Made by a program: the position numbers and the translations under genes. Below, piece by piece: positions 9,047-17,469 of a DNA stretch of 64,000 nucleotides (positions within the stretch are counted from its first letter, which is position 1; each line of letters begins with the position of its first letter). The notes beneath the pieces are model-generated. The model had not been told where the DNA came from and ran no database searches. It saw only the letters and a list, made by a program, of their open reading frames with translations. This DNA is from SHZL01 sp031362985 (GTDB lineage: Bacteria > Pseudomonadota > Gammaproteobacteria > Xanthomonadales > SZUA-36), in the NCBI GenBank assembly GCA_031362985.1, contig JANLTO010000011.1:9340-73339 (forward strand), given 5' to 3'.

Positions 9047-10072
9047 ATGGAACAGGCGCGGGCAAAACTGGACATGCAACAAGAGGACGTGACGGACATT
9101 CAGGCCGTCCACGATCTATGCACCAACGATATGGCCCATGTGGATACACTGATTCGCAACAGCCTGGATTCCGAAGTCGTGCTCATCCGGCAAATCGCTG
9201 AGTACATTATCGGGTCAGGCGGCAAACGACTGAGACCCATGCTGGTGATACTCGCCGCCCAAGCCTGCGGATTCCGGCCGGAAACGCAGAGCAGGAACCA
9301 CCAGGTTACCCTCGCTGCCGTGATTGAATTCATCCACACGGCCACGCTGCTGCACGATGATGTGGTAGATGAATCCGACCTTCGCCGCGGGCAGGAGTCC
9401 GCCCATGCGGTGTGGGGCAACGCAGCGAGTGTCCTGGTTGGAGATTTCCTGTATTCCCGCGCATTCCAGATGATGGCCAGCGTGAATTCCATGCGCGTCA
9501 TGGAAGTGCTATCCAATGCCACCAACCTGATCGCCGAGGGCGAAGTCGAACAGTTGCTGAACATGTACGAGCCGGAAGTGAGTGAAAGCCGCTACTTCAG
9601 CGTGATCGAAAAAAAGACCGCAAAGTTGTTTGAAGCTGCCTGCCAGCTTGGCGCTGTGCTTGCGGGGCGGCCGGACCTTGAGCAGGTGATGGCAACGTTT
9701 GGCCGCGAACTGGGCACTGCATTCCAGGTAGCGGACGACGTCCTGGATTACACCTCGAGCGCGCTGGCCATGGGGAAAAATACCGGGGACGATCTGGCGG
9801 AAGGCAAGCCCACCCTGCCTTTGATTTTGTGCAGATCCCTGCTCAAAGGTGAGGAGCGGGAATTGATCGATCAATCGATCCGGCAAGGCGACAGTTCCAA
9901 GCTCAGCCAGATCATCGATCTGATCCGCGACAGCGGCGCCCTTGCGGCCTCACTCGCAATGGCCAGGGAGCATGCTCAATCCGCCCAGTTGGCACTTGAA
10001 AACGTACCCGAATCTGTGTGGAAATCTGCGCTGTCAGCCCTGGCGCAATACAGTGTGTCGCGCCAGCATTAA
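9047..10072 (+). CDS. ispB: Octaprenyl (polyprenyl) diphosphate synthase
   Basis: Makes the long polyprenyl chain of ubiquinone or menaquinone by adding isopentenyl diphosphate units. The 341-residue protein has both Asp-rich motifs: DDVVDES at residues 104-110 followed by DLRRG, and ADDVLDY near residues 229-235. The fifth residue before the first motif is Ala rather than an aromatic, as in long-chain synthases. GSGGKRLRPML near residue 57 is the usual substrate-binding block. I use the ATG at 9047 (GGGAA upstream). An ATG at 9074 would remove nine residues and is also possible. In many gammaproteobacteria ispB precedes rplU-rpmA, but here it does not. Confidence 0.95.
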   Translation: MEQARAKLDMQQEDVTDIQAVHDLCTNDMAHVDTLIRNSLDSEVVLIRQIAEYIIGSGGKRLRPMLVILAAQACGFRPETQSRNHQVTLAAVIEFIHTATLLHDDVVDESDLRRGQESAHAVWGNAASVLVGDFLYSRAFQMMASVNSMRVMEVLSNATNLIAEGEVEQLLNMYEPEVSESRYFSVIEKKTAKLFEAACQLGAVLAGRPDLEQVMATFGRELGTAFQVADDVLDYTSSALAMGKNTGDDLAEGKPTLPLILCRSLLKGEERELIDQSIRQGDSSKLSQIIDLIRDSGALAASLAMAREHAQSAQLALENVPESVWKSALSALAQYSVSRQH

Positions 10073-10092
10073 TTGCGACGCTACTTACTTCT

Positions 10093-10614
10093 TCAACGGT
10101 CGAGAATCGCGTTCCAGCCGGATAGACGCTCGGACTGGCTCTTCAGCAAATCCTCTGCGCCAGAAACTTCAACGCTCAGGATGGTATCGCCCATCACGAT
10201 GGCATCGACAACTTTCTGATCGGAGCCATCCAGCACTGCCCCAAAAACCGTGTGTTTGCCGTCCAGCCAACCGGTTGGAATATGGGTGATAAAGAACTGG
10301 CTGCCGTTGGTTCCCGGGCCTGCATTCGCCATCGATAGCTTGCCGGGAGCATCGTGACGTAATGATTTTGAGCACTCATCTTCGAAACGGTATCCGGGGC
10401 CGCCCGTTCCGGTACCGAGCGGGCATCCACCCTGGATCATGAAATCGGGTATCACGCGGTGAAACGCAAGTTCGTCGTAGAACCTGCGATTAGCCAGGTT
10501 TACGAAATTAGCGACGGTCACTGGTGCTTCATCCGCGAATAGCTGCAATCTGATATCACCTTTGCTGGTATGCATGATGGCGCGAACGGTGCTGGCTGGT
10601 TCATTCAAAATCAC
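10093..10614 (-). CDS. Cyclophilin-type peptidyl-prolyl cis-trans isomerase
   Basis: Speeds cis-trans isomerisation of X-Pro bonds. It is a single cyclophilin domain of 173 residues without signal peptide, so probably cytoplasmic and PpiB-like. Catalytic blocks seen: FHRVIPDFMIQGG, GSQFFITH and LDGKHTVFG. The frame begins with GTG at 10614, directly after AGGGAG. An ATG at 10575 (MHTSKGDIRL) would match the family N-terminus even better but has no clear ribosome site. The 234 bases before it contain nested inverted repeats (10659-10732), described separately. Confidence 0.92.
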   Translation of the reverse strand: MILNEPASTVRAIMHTSKGDIRLQLFADEAPVTVANFVNLANRRFYDELAFHRVIPDFMIQGGCPLGTGTGGPGYRFEDECSKSLRHDAPGKLSMANAGPGTNGSQFFITHIPTGWLDGKHTVFGAVLDGSDQKVVDAIVMGDTILSVEVSGAEDLLKSQSERLSGWNAILDR

Positions 10615-10658
10615 TTACTCCCTGAAACTTTTTCGGTTGGCCCATTGTCTAGTTCTAC

Positions 10659-10732
10659 GAGACCGCGGGATGGTCTCTCCCTCTTACCTTTCAGGGCGAT
10701 ATTGCACTCCTCACCCCCTGACCCGCGGTCTC
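10659..10732. repeat. Nested inverted repeats upstream of the cyclophilin gene
   Basis: An 11-base arm (GAGACCGCGGG, 10659-10669) is perfectly complementary to 10722-10732. Inside it, TCAGGG at 10691-10696 pairs with CCCTGA at 10716-10721, flush against the outer right arm. GAGACC at 10659-10664 can instead pair with GGTCTC at 10672-10677, so two folds compete. There is no T-run, so it does not look like a simple terminator. On the minus strand it lies in the leader of the cyclophilin gene. Confidence 0.6.
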
Positions 10733-10848
10733 ATTATCGCTCATTTTTCCGATAGTATTTTCACAGTAAGCAGTTTTTTACAACAATCGTTTCTTACAAG
10801 AATGGGCTTTTTACAAACATTTGCCGGGCGCGATTATTCTGCCGGCCA

Positions 10849-12216
10849 TCAAGAATTGCAAGGATGGGCGAAGCCGCAGAGACGGGCAAAAGTCTCCCCG
10901 CGATCGCGAAAATCAGCAAATTGTGGAAAGCTGGGTGCCCCCGGCGACAACAGCACCGTGTCCCCTGCGCAGGCGATTTGCCTGGCCAGTGCAACTGCAG
11001 CTTGCAGGTCTGGCACATCATGCAAACCCGAGGGCGGCGCCAATTTCCCGCGCTTCATGGTCTCGGTAATACGCGGCCCATTTGCCGGCAGGCTGATCAC
11101 AGCCTTTGGCAGGTGATGCCGAAACGCGGCCAGGTGAGGCGCCCAGTCCAGGCCACGGTCAAACCCTCCCACCAGCAGGATCAGCCTGGTACCTTGCAAC
11201 GCATCCAGGGCAGCGAGTGTTGCGACCGGGGTGGTGGCAATACTGTCGTTGACGAAAGAAATACCGTCGCGTTCCCCGAGCAGTTGCAGCCGATGTGGCA
11301 GGCTGATAAAGGACGAGACTGCGAGTGCGGCGTGGCGCACATCAGAGCCAACTGCCTGCACCGCAGTCAGGGCCGCGGCAACGTTTAGCAAGTTGTGCCG
11401 CCCGGGCATGCTCTTCGGCATGCTCACCGGCAAAGCCTGGTCCCGGAAAAACAGTTGCTTGCCCACGGTGTGCACGCCCGCTTCCGTTTCGAACCAGGTA
11501 ACACCCGCGACTTCAGCAAGGCGCCCGACAAGTTCTGCGTCCGCCGCGTTGGCAATCACGCAGCCCTTTGCCGCCAGTTGAGCCAGGCGCAACTTGTCGC
11601 GGAAATACACTTCTTCGCTGCCGTGCCAGTCCAGGTGCTCGGGTGAAAGGTTGAGGATGACAGCCACGGTGGGCAAGGCTTCCAGGTCAGCAATCTGATA
11701 GCTGGATAACTCGATCACCCACCAGTCTACGCCCTCATCTGCGCAAGCCAGCAGGGGTAATCCAATATTGCCAGCAAGCACAACGGTGTGCCCGTTGGAC
11801 TGCAACTGGTGCGCCAACAATGCTGACGTAGTGCTTTTACCCTTGGTGCCTGTCACACAAATGGTGCGTGCGTTCGGGTGGGTTGCAAACCAGAGGCTGC
11901 TTGGCGTAGTGCTACGCAGGCCTGCCGCTAATGCTGCCTGCAATTCCTTGCGATACGGACTTATCCCGGGAGATCGCACCACGACATCGAAGGCACGAAG
12001 GCGCGCTGCGGTAAAGGGCTCAATGATCAAGCTGTCCCGGGTTTGAGTGTCATGCAATTGCAAGCTATGCGCAAAGGCGTCTTCGGCCGGAGCCTCGGCA
12101 AGAATCGTCAACTCAACTTCCGGCAGCCGTGCCCGCAACCATGCATGTGCGGCCTGCCCTTCCCTGCCCGCGCCGAGAATGGCAATGCGTTTACCGGTGA
12201 GTTCCGCCAACTGCAT
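10849..12216 (-). CDS. murD2: UDP-MurNAc-L-alanine--L-glutamate ligase (MurD2-type)
   Basis: A 455-residue Mur ligase. Seen: Rossmann-like N-terminus IAILGAGREG, the ATP-binding VTGTKGKSTTSALL at about residues 121-134, NLSPEHLDWHG in the central domain and LLVGGFDRGLDW in the C-terminal domain. Ordinary MurD adds D-Glu to UDP-MurNAc-L-Ala. The neighbouring gene encodes MurL, and in Xanthomonas oryzae the ligase paired with MurL (MurD2) adds L-Glu, which MurL then inverts. I infer the same here from gene order and from the divergent segment at residues 102-112, where canonical MurD differs. It starts 12 bases after murL. If the pairing is wrong it is a canonical murD. Confidence 0.85.
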   Translation of the reverse strand: MQLAELTGKRIAILGAGREGQAAHAWLRARLPEVELTILAEAPAEDAFAHSLQLHDTQTRDSLIIEPFTAARLRAFDVVVRSPGISPYRKELQAALAAGLRSTTPSSLWFATHPNARTICVTGTKGKSTTSALLAHQLQSNGHTVVLAGNIGLPLLACADEGVDWWVIELSSYQIADLEALPTVAVILNLSPEHLDWHGSEEVYFRDKLRLAQLAAKGCVIANAADAELVGRLAEVAGVTWFETEAGVHTVGKQLFFRDQALPVSMPKSMPGRHNLLNVAAALTAVQAVGSDVRHAALAVSSFISLPHRLQLLGERDGISFVNDSIATTPVATLAALDALQGTRLILLVGGFDRGLDWAPHLAAFRHHLPKAVISLPANGPRITETMKRGKLAPPSGLHDVPDLQAAVALARQIACAGDTVLLSPGAPSFPQFADFRDRGETFARLCGFAHPCNS

Positions 12217-12228
12217 CAGCCGTGCACT

Positions 12229-13581
12229 TCAGGTAAATACTTCGGGCAGGGCCACAGTAATGCACGACGGGACATTGTGTCGCGCAGACGGTTGCAGCAG
12301 GGTAGCCATGTTTGGAATATGCACAGCCTGCAATTCCTTTTGCAATTCGCGCACCACCAGGTGGTTTTGCCATTGCGGTTGTGCTGCCAACGCAGCCATT
12401 GCAGCACGGCTTTCGCCCGCCTCGCCCACGCATTCAAATGGTTTGTCGCGCCCCAGTCCACACAGGGCACGGAAGCCGTCCACCTGGGAGGAGTCATCGA
12501 GCAGGTCGCCACCCTGGATGGCGCGAACTTCTGCCGGATCCAGGAAAACAGCCAGGCTCAGTGCTGCAAACCTGCACTTCGGACAGTCCCTGCACCAACG
12601 CCCATCGACCGCAGAGCCCTGTTGGTGAAAGTTGCGATTGCAGCTCGAATAAACCAAATGGAACGGGGTCAGTGTCGCAAAGCGCCTGACGATGTCCAGT
12701 TCCGAAAACGGCCGCAAAATGGAAAAGTAGTCGATTCCCGGGGAAACATAATCGTGCACCACCGCGCGCAATGCCTGCTCAAATGCAGACGATTTGCTGT
12801 ATTGGTGGTTTACCTCGATGCCGTCAACAGTCACCAGTGTGACTTCATCAGCAGAACGCTCGTTGGCGAAGACCACGTAGCGAAATCCATAGAGCACGGC
12901 TGCGCAAAGCGCAATAGCGGAATTGATGGCTGTTACGGGTATGTGCCCATTCCACGCACCGGCGGTGTTCAAAGCCGGCAGTTCAGGAGCCAGTTGACGG
13001 CTGATGCGCAGTAAGGGAAGTCCCGCAGCCCGAACCGTATTGCCGATCAGGCTTGACACACCCACGCACAATGGCAGGACTTCCATGCCGGCCCGGCGCA
13101 ACAGGTCCAGGCCTACGAGACTATCCTTGCCTCCGCCCATGGCCACCAGCGCCCGCTCAGGCAGCAGTAGCTCACAGGCGGGTGTTTGTGGTTCCGGTCC
13201 CGCAGCGAAATGAAAGCGACTCGCCACATCCACCTGGTTGACATAACTGAACTCAGCCAGACCCTGCACGTATACCTGGCGCAGGAAACCAGATAATGCA
13301 GGGCCTGGAACAGTTCCGCTGAATTGGATCTGCGCGGGCAAGGCTGCTTTGTAATAGCTGACTCCGGCAAGCCAGTGCAGCAGGTCAAGTGCGCGCAAGA
13401 AAGCAGCCTGTCGGCTGGCATCAGGCGGCCAGGGTGCGTGAGGAAATACCAGGCGCTCGATGAGTTCCGGACCATCGTCGAGGAAATAACTGAGCGTGGC
13501 CTCGCCTGAACCCGGGTCGTAATGGCACCGGCCAAAGCGAAATTCCTGGGCATTGCGAGGATCACCTGTCCAGGCCTGCAT
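12229..13581 (-). CDS. murL: UDP-MurNAc-L-alanyl-L-glutamate epimerase (MurL)
   Basis: MurL inverts the terminal L-Glu of UDP-MurNAc-L-Ala-L-Glu to D-Glu in an ATP/Mg-dependent reaction (known from Xanthomonas oryzae), bypassing glutamate racemase. The 450-residue protein has the ATP-binding-like block VAMGGGKDSLVGLDLLRRAG. Other visible blocks are FANERSADEV, HQYSKSSAFE, the two-Cys motif WCRDCPKCRFAALSLAVFL, and a region around IDYFSILRPFSELDIVRRFA. The frame opens at 13671 inside lysC. I choose the ATG at 13581 because AGGGA sits just upstream and it is two bases past the lysC stop. It is followed by murD2. The family call rests on recognised motifs plus context. Confidence 0.85.
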   Translation of the reverse strand: MQAWTGDPRNAQEFRFGRCHYDPGSGEATLSYFLDDGPELIERLVFPHAPWPPDASRQAAFLRALDLLHWLAGVSYYKAALPAQIQFSGTVPGPALSGFLRQVYVQGLAEFSYVNQVDVASRFHFAAGPEPQTPACELLLPERALVAMGGGKDSLVGLDLLRRAGMEVLPLCVGVSSLIGNTVRAAGLPLLRISRQLAPELPALNTAGAWNGHIPVTAINSAIALCAAVLYGFRYVVFANERSADEVTLVTVDGIEVNHQYSKSSAFEQALRAVVHDYVSPGIDYFSILRPFSELDIVRRFATLTPFHLVYSSCNRNFHQQGSAVDGRWCRDCPKCRFAALSLAVFLDPAEVRAIQGGDLLDDSSQVDGFRALCGLGRDKPFECVGEAGESRAAMAALAAQPQWQNHLVVRELQKELQAVHIPNMATLLQPSARHNVPSCITVALPEVFT

Positions 13582-13583
13582 GG

Positions 13584-15038
13584 CTATCCCTGGATGTCCT
13601 GCCAGCGCGGGCCAAACACCTTCTCGTTTGGGCCCAGTTCCGCGGGAATCAATGCCTGGTGAGCGAGCCACAACAGGGTTTCGTGATCTTGTGCGTTGAT
13701 TAACAGGCTTAAGCAGAGGTCGTTGGCCGACTGCGACAGCATCAGCAGAGGGTGATCCTGGAAAAAATTCATGGCGGATTCAAGCCGGGTTAAAGCGGTC
13801 CGCACCTCACTACCAACGAGATTGATACACACGCAGTGGGTATGGATCTGAACCGTGCACTGGACTTCCAGCTCCTTGATCAGAGCGTCCAGGGCGACCT
13901 GATCGAGATGATTGGCCGGCCCGTTGATGGCCACCGTGGTCGTTGTTTCTGAGGTCGCTACCAGGTCGATTGAAACCCCCTGACAGCGAAAAATATCGAA
14001 CACGCGCGCCAGGAAACCGACTTCCCGCCGGGTATCAATGTTCTGCAAGAGCAGCACCACCATATCTTTCTGGCACGTGATGGCCTTGACCCCGATCGGC
14101 TTCGCATTCTTTTCGCCGGTTTCAGCGCCAGCGATCCGGGTGCCAGTCAAATGCGGTCGTGCAGTATCCAGGATGAGCAACGGGGTGGTCGTGGCGGCGG
14201 CAGCGCGGATACAGCGCGGATGAACGACTTTGGCTCCGCTCGCGGCCATTTCCAATGCCTCGTCATAGCCCAGTTCAGCCAGCAGACGCGCCTGTGGCAC
14301 GAGGCGCGGGTCAGTGCTGAACAATCCGGGCACATCAGTCCATATTTCCAGCTGCTTACTACCCAGCCGGCCAGCCAGGAGCGCTGCGGACGTATCTGAA
14401 CCACCGCGCCCCAGCAGTGCCGTGCGCCCATCTGTACTGCGCGCCACATATCCTTGTGTGATAACCACCGGCGAGAGCGTTTCGAAGCGCTGCAACAAGT
14501 CTTCGTCCAGGCCCGGTTCACAACTGGCCGACAGCCATTGACGGGCCGGCGAGAGTTCAGGCTCATCGCGTACCTGCAGGATTTCGCGCACGTCCACCCA
14601 GCTGACTGCGCTGGCTGTGTCCATGAGGGTCTGGTCTACCAGGGCTTGTTGCAGGAAAGCAGCCCCTATGCGCGTACTTAGCCATTCTCCCATGGCCAGG
14701 AGTTCAGCTTGACCGGCAAACCCGGCCCCCGCTGCCAGCGCCTGCACGCACGTGCGCAACGCGAGTTCTGCCGGCTCCAGCCAATTGGCATCCGGCACCG
14801 CGAGGTCAGCAGCCAGTTTACGATGACGCGCCAGTATTGCGGCAAATTTCTCTTCGGACTCCGGCTCGTTCGCCAGCTCAGCCAGGGCATTGGTCATGCC
14901 GGCGACTGCCGAACACACCAGCAAGACACGATGGCCCTGCGCTACGTGGTTTCTGACCTGAGCCGCTATGGCCTCCCATTGCGGACGGCCTGCCACGCTG
15001 GTGCCACCGTATTTGAGCACCGCCCATGGCGTGCTCAT
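13584..15038 (-). CDS. lysC: Aspartate kinase
   Basis: Phosphorylates aspartate, the first step to lysine, meso-diaminopimelate, threonine and methionine. The 484-residue protein has the N-terminal LKYGGTSVAG, the kinase block LLGRGGSDTSAALLAGRL, and DVPGLFSTDPRL. A C-terminal ACT region follows (VVLLLQNIDTRREVGFLARV and VSIDLVATSETTTT), where amino acid feedback usually acts. In Xanthomonas a related kinase is fused to diaminopimelate decarboxylase; here it ends after the ACT region. It leads directly into murL and murD2, so diaminopimelate supply and muropeptide assembly may be co-expressed. Its leader contains a terminator (15175-15202). Confidence 0.93.
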   Translation of the reverse strand: MSTPWAVLKYGGTSVAGRPQWEAIAAQVRNHVAQGHRVLLVCSAVAGMTNALAELANEPESEEKFAAILARHRKLAADLAVPDANWLEPAELALRTCVQALAAGAGFAGQAELLAMGEWLSTRIGAAFLQQALVDQTLMDTASAVSWVDVREILQVRDEPELSPARQWLSASCEPGLDEDLLQRFETLSPVVITQGYVARSTDGRTALLGRGGSDTSAALLAGRLGSKQLEIWTDVPGLFSTDPRLVPQARLLAELGYDEALEMAASGAKVVHPRCIRAAAATTTPLLILDTARPHLTGTRIAGAETGEKNAKPIGVKAITCQKDMVVLLLQNIDTRREVGFLARVFDIFRCQGVSIDLVATSETTTTVAINGPANHLDQVALDALIKELEVQCTVQIHTHCVCINLVGSEVRTALTRLESAMNFFQDHPLLMLSQSANDLCLSLLINAQDHETLLWLAHQALIPAELGPNEKVFGPRWQDIQG

Positions 15039-15174
15039 AATAGGAAAATCATGATTGGAATGCCGGTAAATTCAACAAGGGCAACGTTACAGAAAAGGTC
15101 GATCAGTGTACAGACCGTTGGCGCCAAGGTCACTGGATTGACACAATTCCCGTATTTTTCTGTCGGGCCCGGGC

Positions 15175-15202
15175 AAAAAAAACGGCGCCTCGCAAAGCGC
15201 CG
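15175..15202 (-). terminator. Rho-independent terminator between EF-G paralogue and lysC
   Basis: Arms CGGCGC (15183-15188) and GCGCCG (15197-15202) enclose an eight-base loop. On the minus strand they are followed by eight T (complement of A at 15175-15182). The plus strand has no T-run, so it works for leftward transcription only. It sits about 137 bases before the lysC start. No recognised gene lies immediately upstream on that strand, so it ends a short transcript or attenuates lysC. Confidence 0.8.
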
Positions 15203-15219
15203 CCAAGGGGTTAGATAGA

Positions 15220-15381
15220 TCAGACGAACTGACCATCCGTTGCGGAGTGTTTAGACAGGAAATCAGGCAACAACCATTGGAAAGCAGCTGGTGAAATTCC
15301 GTATCCGCTTCCTCCGACACCAAAAAAGAGATGCGGGTTCCGTAATGGAGCGTTCTGTACTAGGATAATCTCACCTCTCAT
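15220..15381 (-). CDS. Possible 53-residue peptide ahead of lysC
   Basis: A short frame on the minus strand, ATG to TGA, ending 18 bases before the terminator at 15175-15202. The peptide is mixed polar and aromatic, contains FFGVGGSGYGISPAAF near the middle, and has no clear signal or membrane segment. GGGAGG lies 11 bases before the ATG, a little far. It overlaps the leader of the EF-G paralogue on the other strand. I do not recognise it. It is not Lys- or Thr-rich, so it is not an obvious attenuator leader peptide. The transcript could equally be non-coding. Confidence 0.3.
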   Translation of the reverse strand: MRGEIILVQNAPLRNPHLFFGVGGSGYGISPAAFQWLLPDFLSKHSATDGQFV

Positions 15382-15398
15382 TCGAACTGGAACCTCCC

Positions 15399-17441
15399 AT
15401 GCCGAAGTATTCCACCGAGGACATCCGCAACATAACCTTCGTCGGGCACACCGGCGCTGGTAAAACCACGCTAACGGAAGCCTTGCTGGTCAAGTCCGGG
15501 ACCATAGGTGAAGCCGGAACCACAGAGCGTGGTACCACCACTACCGACCACGACCCCCTGGAAAAGGAATACCAGCACTCGCTGGATTCGGCCATTGCCA
15601 GCCTCGATTTTGAAGGCATGCATGTCAACCTCGTCGATACACCCGGTTTCCCGGACTTTCGCGGACCTACCCTGCCCAGCATGGCAGCCACCGAAACCAC
15701 GGCAGTGGTAATCAATGCCCGCAACGGCATCGAACTCTCCACCCGGCGGTTGATGCGCCGCGCCCAGGTACGCCGCCTGTGCCGCATCATCATTATCAAC
15801 AAGATCGACCAGCCCGGAGTCGACCTGGCGCGACTGGTCAGCGACATCCAGGAAGAATTTGGCCCCGAATGCCTGCCCATCAATTTGCCGGCAGGAAATC
15901 TGTCCACAGTGCGCGACTGTTTTTTCGAGACCGAAGGTGAAACCGATATTTTGTCCCTGTCGCAGGCCCACGAAGCCATCATTGACCAGGTCGTTGAAAC
16001 CAACGAAAGGCTGATGGAGAAATACCTCGAGGGCACGGAACTCACCCGCGACGAACTGCACGATGCTTTTGAGCTCGCACTGCGTGAAGGTCATCTGGTG
16101 CCGATTTGCTTCACTTCCGCAGTTAGCGGCGCCGGACTGGATGATTTTCTGCGCATTTGCAAACGGCTGATGCCCAATCCACTCGAAGGGAACCCGCCAC
16201 CCATTCTCAAAGGCGAAGGGAAAAACGCCGAAGAAGCAACGGTCAAGCCAGACCCGGGCGAGCACGTGCTGGCCCATGTGTTCAAAATCAGTAACGACCC
16301 GTTCATTGGCAAACTCAGTGTGTTTCGCATCTACCAGGGCACCGTCAAGCCAGACAGCCAATTGTTGATCGGGGATGCACGCAAACCGTTTAAAGTGAAC
16401 CATTTGTTCCGGATCCAGGGCGGCAAGCACATTGAAGTAGACCGGGGGATACCCGGCGACATCTGTGCCGTCGCCAAGGTGGACGACATCCACTACGATG
16501 CCATCCTGCACGACTCCCACGACTACGATCATTTTCACCTCAAACCACTCGACTTCCCGCAACCGATGTATGGCCTGGCGATTAACGTCAAGACCCGCGG
16601 CCAAGAGCAAAAGCTGGCGCAATCCTTGACTCGTCTCACCGAGGAAGACCCGTGTTTGCTGGTGGAGCACAACCAGGAACTGAACGAGACCGTGGTTCGC
16701 GGGCTGGGTGAGTTACACCTGCGCGTGATGATGCAGAGAATGAGTACTCGTTACGGCCTGGATGTGGACACGCGCCCGCCACGCATCGCCTACCGCGAAA
16801 CCATTACCCGGCCGGCTGAAGGCCACTACCGGCATAAAAAACAAACCGGCGGCGCAGGCCAGTTCGGCGAAGTATTCATACGTGTCCGCCCACTGGCCCG
16901 CGGCGAGGGGTTCGAGTTTCTGAACAAGGTCGTGGGCGGTTCGATTCCCACAAACCTCATTCCCGCAGTTGAAAAGGGCGTGCGCCAGGTGCTTGAAGAA
17001 GGCGCCATTGCCGGCTATAAAATGCAGGACCTGGAAGTCACCGTGTACGACGGCAAGTTCCACGCAGTGGATTCCAAGGAAATCGCTTTTGTTATCGCCG
17101 GTCGCCACGCGTTGATGGACGCGATACACAATGCCGGACCGCAGATTCTCGAACCCGTGGTCAGCATTGACGTCACGGTACCCGAGGCGCATATGGGTGA
17201 CGTCACCGGTAACCTCGCCGGTCGGCGCGCCCGCATCAGCGGGACTGAAAGCCAAAGCGGCGGGTTCCTCACCGTGCGTGCTGATATGCCGTTGAGCGGA
17301 TTGACTGATTACCACACAGATCTCAAAAGCATGACCCAGGGCCAGGGCAGTTTCACCATGGAATTCAGCCACTACGACCCGGTGCCGCACGAAGTGCAGC
17401 GGGCTCTGGAAACAGAATTCAAGCCGCGCGACGCAGGTTAG
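15399..17441 (+). CDS. Elongation factor G paralogue
   Basis: A 680-residue translational GTPase of the EF-G family. G1 is GHTGAGKTT at residues 16-24, G4 is NKID at 134-137, and G3 reads DTPGF at 80-84. The family's catalytic His in DTPGH is thus Phe at residue 84, and the switch I region (RGTTTTDHD) also departs from RGIT. The later domains (GLGELHLRVMMQRM, and GGAGQFGEVFIRV in domain IV) are complete. Such EF-G2-like copies occur beside the housekeeping fusA in several bacteria, and their role (recycling, stress) is not settled. It stands alone, divergent from lysC, with no str operon genes beside it. Confidence 0.9.
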   Translation: MPKYSTEDIRNITFVGHTGAGKTTLTEALLVKSGTIGEAGTTERGTTTTDHDPLEKEYQHSLDSAIASLDFEGMHVNLVDTPGFPDFRGPTLPSMAATETTAVVINARNGIELSTRRLMRRAQVRRLCRIIIINKIDQPGVDLARLVSDIQEEFGPECLPINLPAGNLSTVRDCFFETEGETDILSLSQAHEAIIDQVVETNERLMEKYLEGTELTRDELHDAFELALREGHLVPICFTSAVSGAGLDDFLRICKRLMPNPLEGNPPPILKGEGKNAEEATVKPDPGEHVLAHVFKISNDPFIGKLSVFRIYQGTVKPDSQLLIGDARKPFKVNHLFRIQGGKHIEVDRGIPGDICAVAKVDDIHYDAILHDSHDYDHFHLKPLDFPQPMYGLAINVKTRGQEQKLAQSLTRLTEEDPCLLVEHNQELNETVVRGLGELHLRVMMQRMSTRYGLDVDTRPPRIAYRETITRPAEGHYRHKKQTGGAGQFGEVFIRVRPLARGEGFEFLNKVVGGSIPTNLIPAVEKGVRQVLEEGAIAGYKMQDLEVTVYDGKFHAVDSKEIAFVIAGRHALMDAIHNAGPQILEPVVSIDVTVPEAHMGDVTGNLAGRRARISGTESQSGGFLTVRADMPLSGLTDYHTDLKSMTQGQGSFTMEFSHYDPVPHEVQRALETEFKPRDAG

Positions 17442-17469
17442 GCCTGGCGCCTGCCGGGCTCCTGCCCCG

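Noticed and set aside
12043..13014. 323-residue plus-strand frame over murL/murD2
   Set aside because: Antisense to two genes with clear motifs; no family resemblance.
15087..15323. 78-residue minus-strand frame upstream of lysC
   Set aside because: It runs straight through the terminator stem and T-run, which would not be coding.
15039..15398. Lysine riboswitch before lysC
   Set aside because: A terminator is present, but I cannot find the conserved lysine-aptamer segments upstream of it.
15471..16670. 399-residue frame opposite the EF-G paralogue
   Set aside because: It is antisense to a well-conserved GTPase gene and has no recognisable motif or ribosome site.
16920..16960. tRNA-like GGTTCGATTCCC stretch
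   Set aside because: It lies inside the EF-G paralogue reading frame and has no cloverleaf around it.
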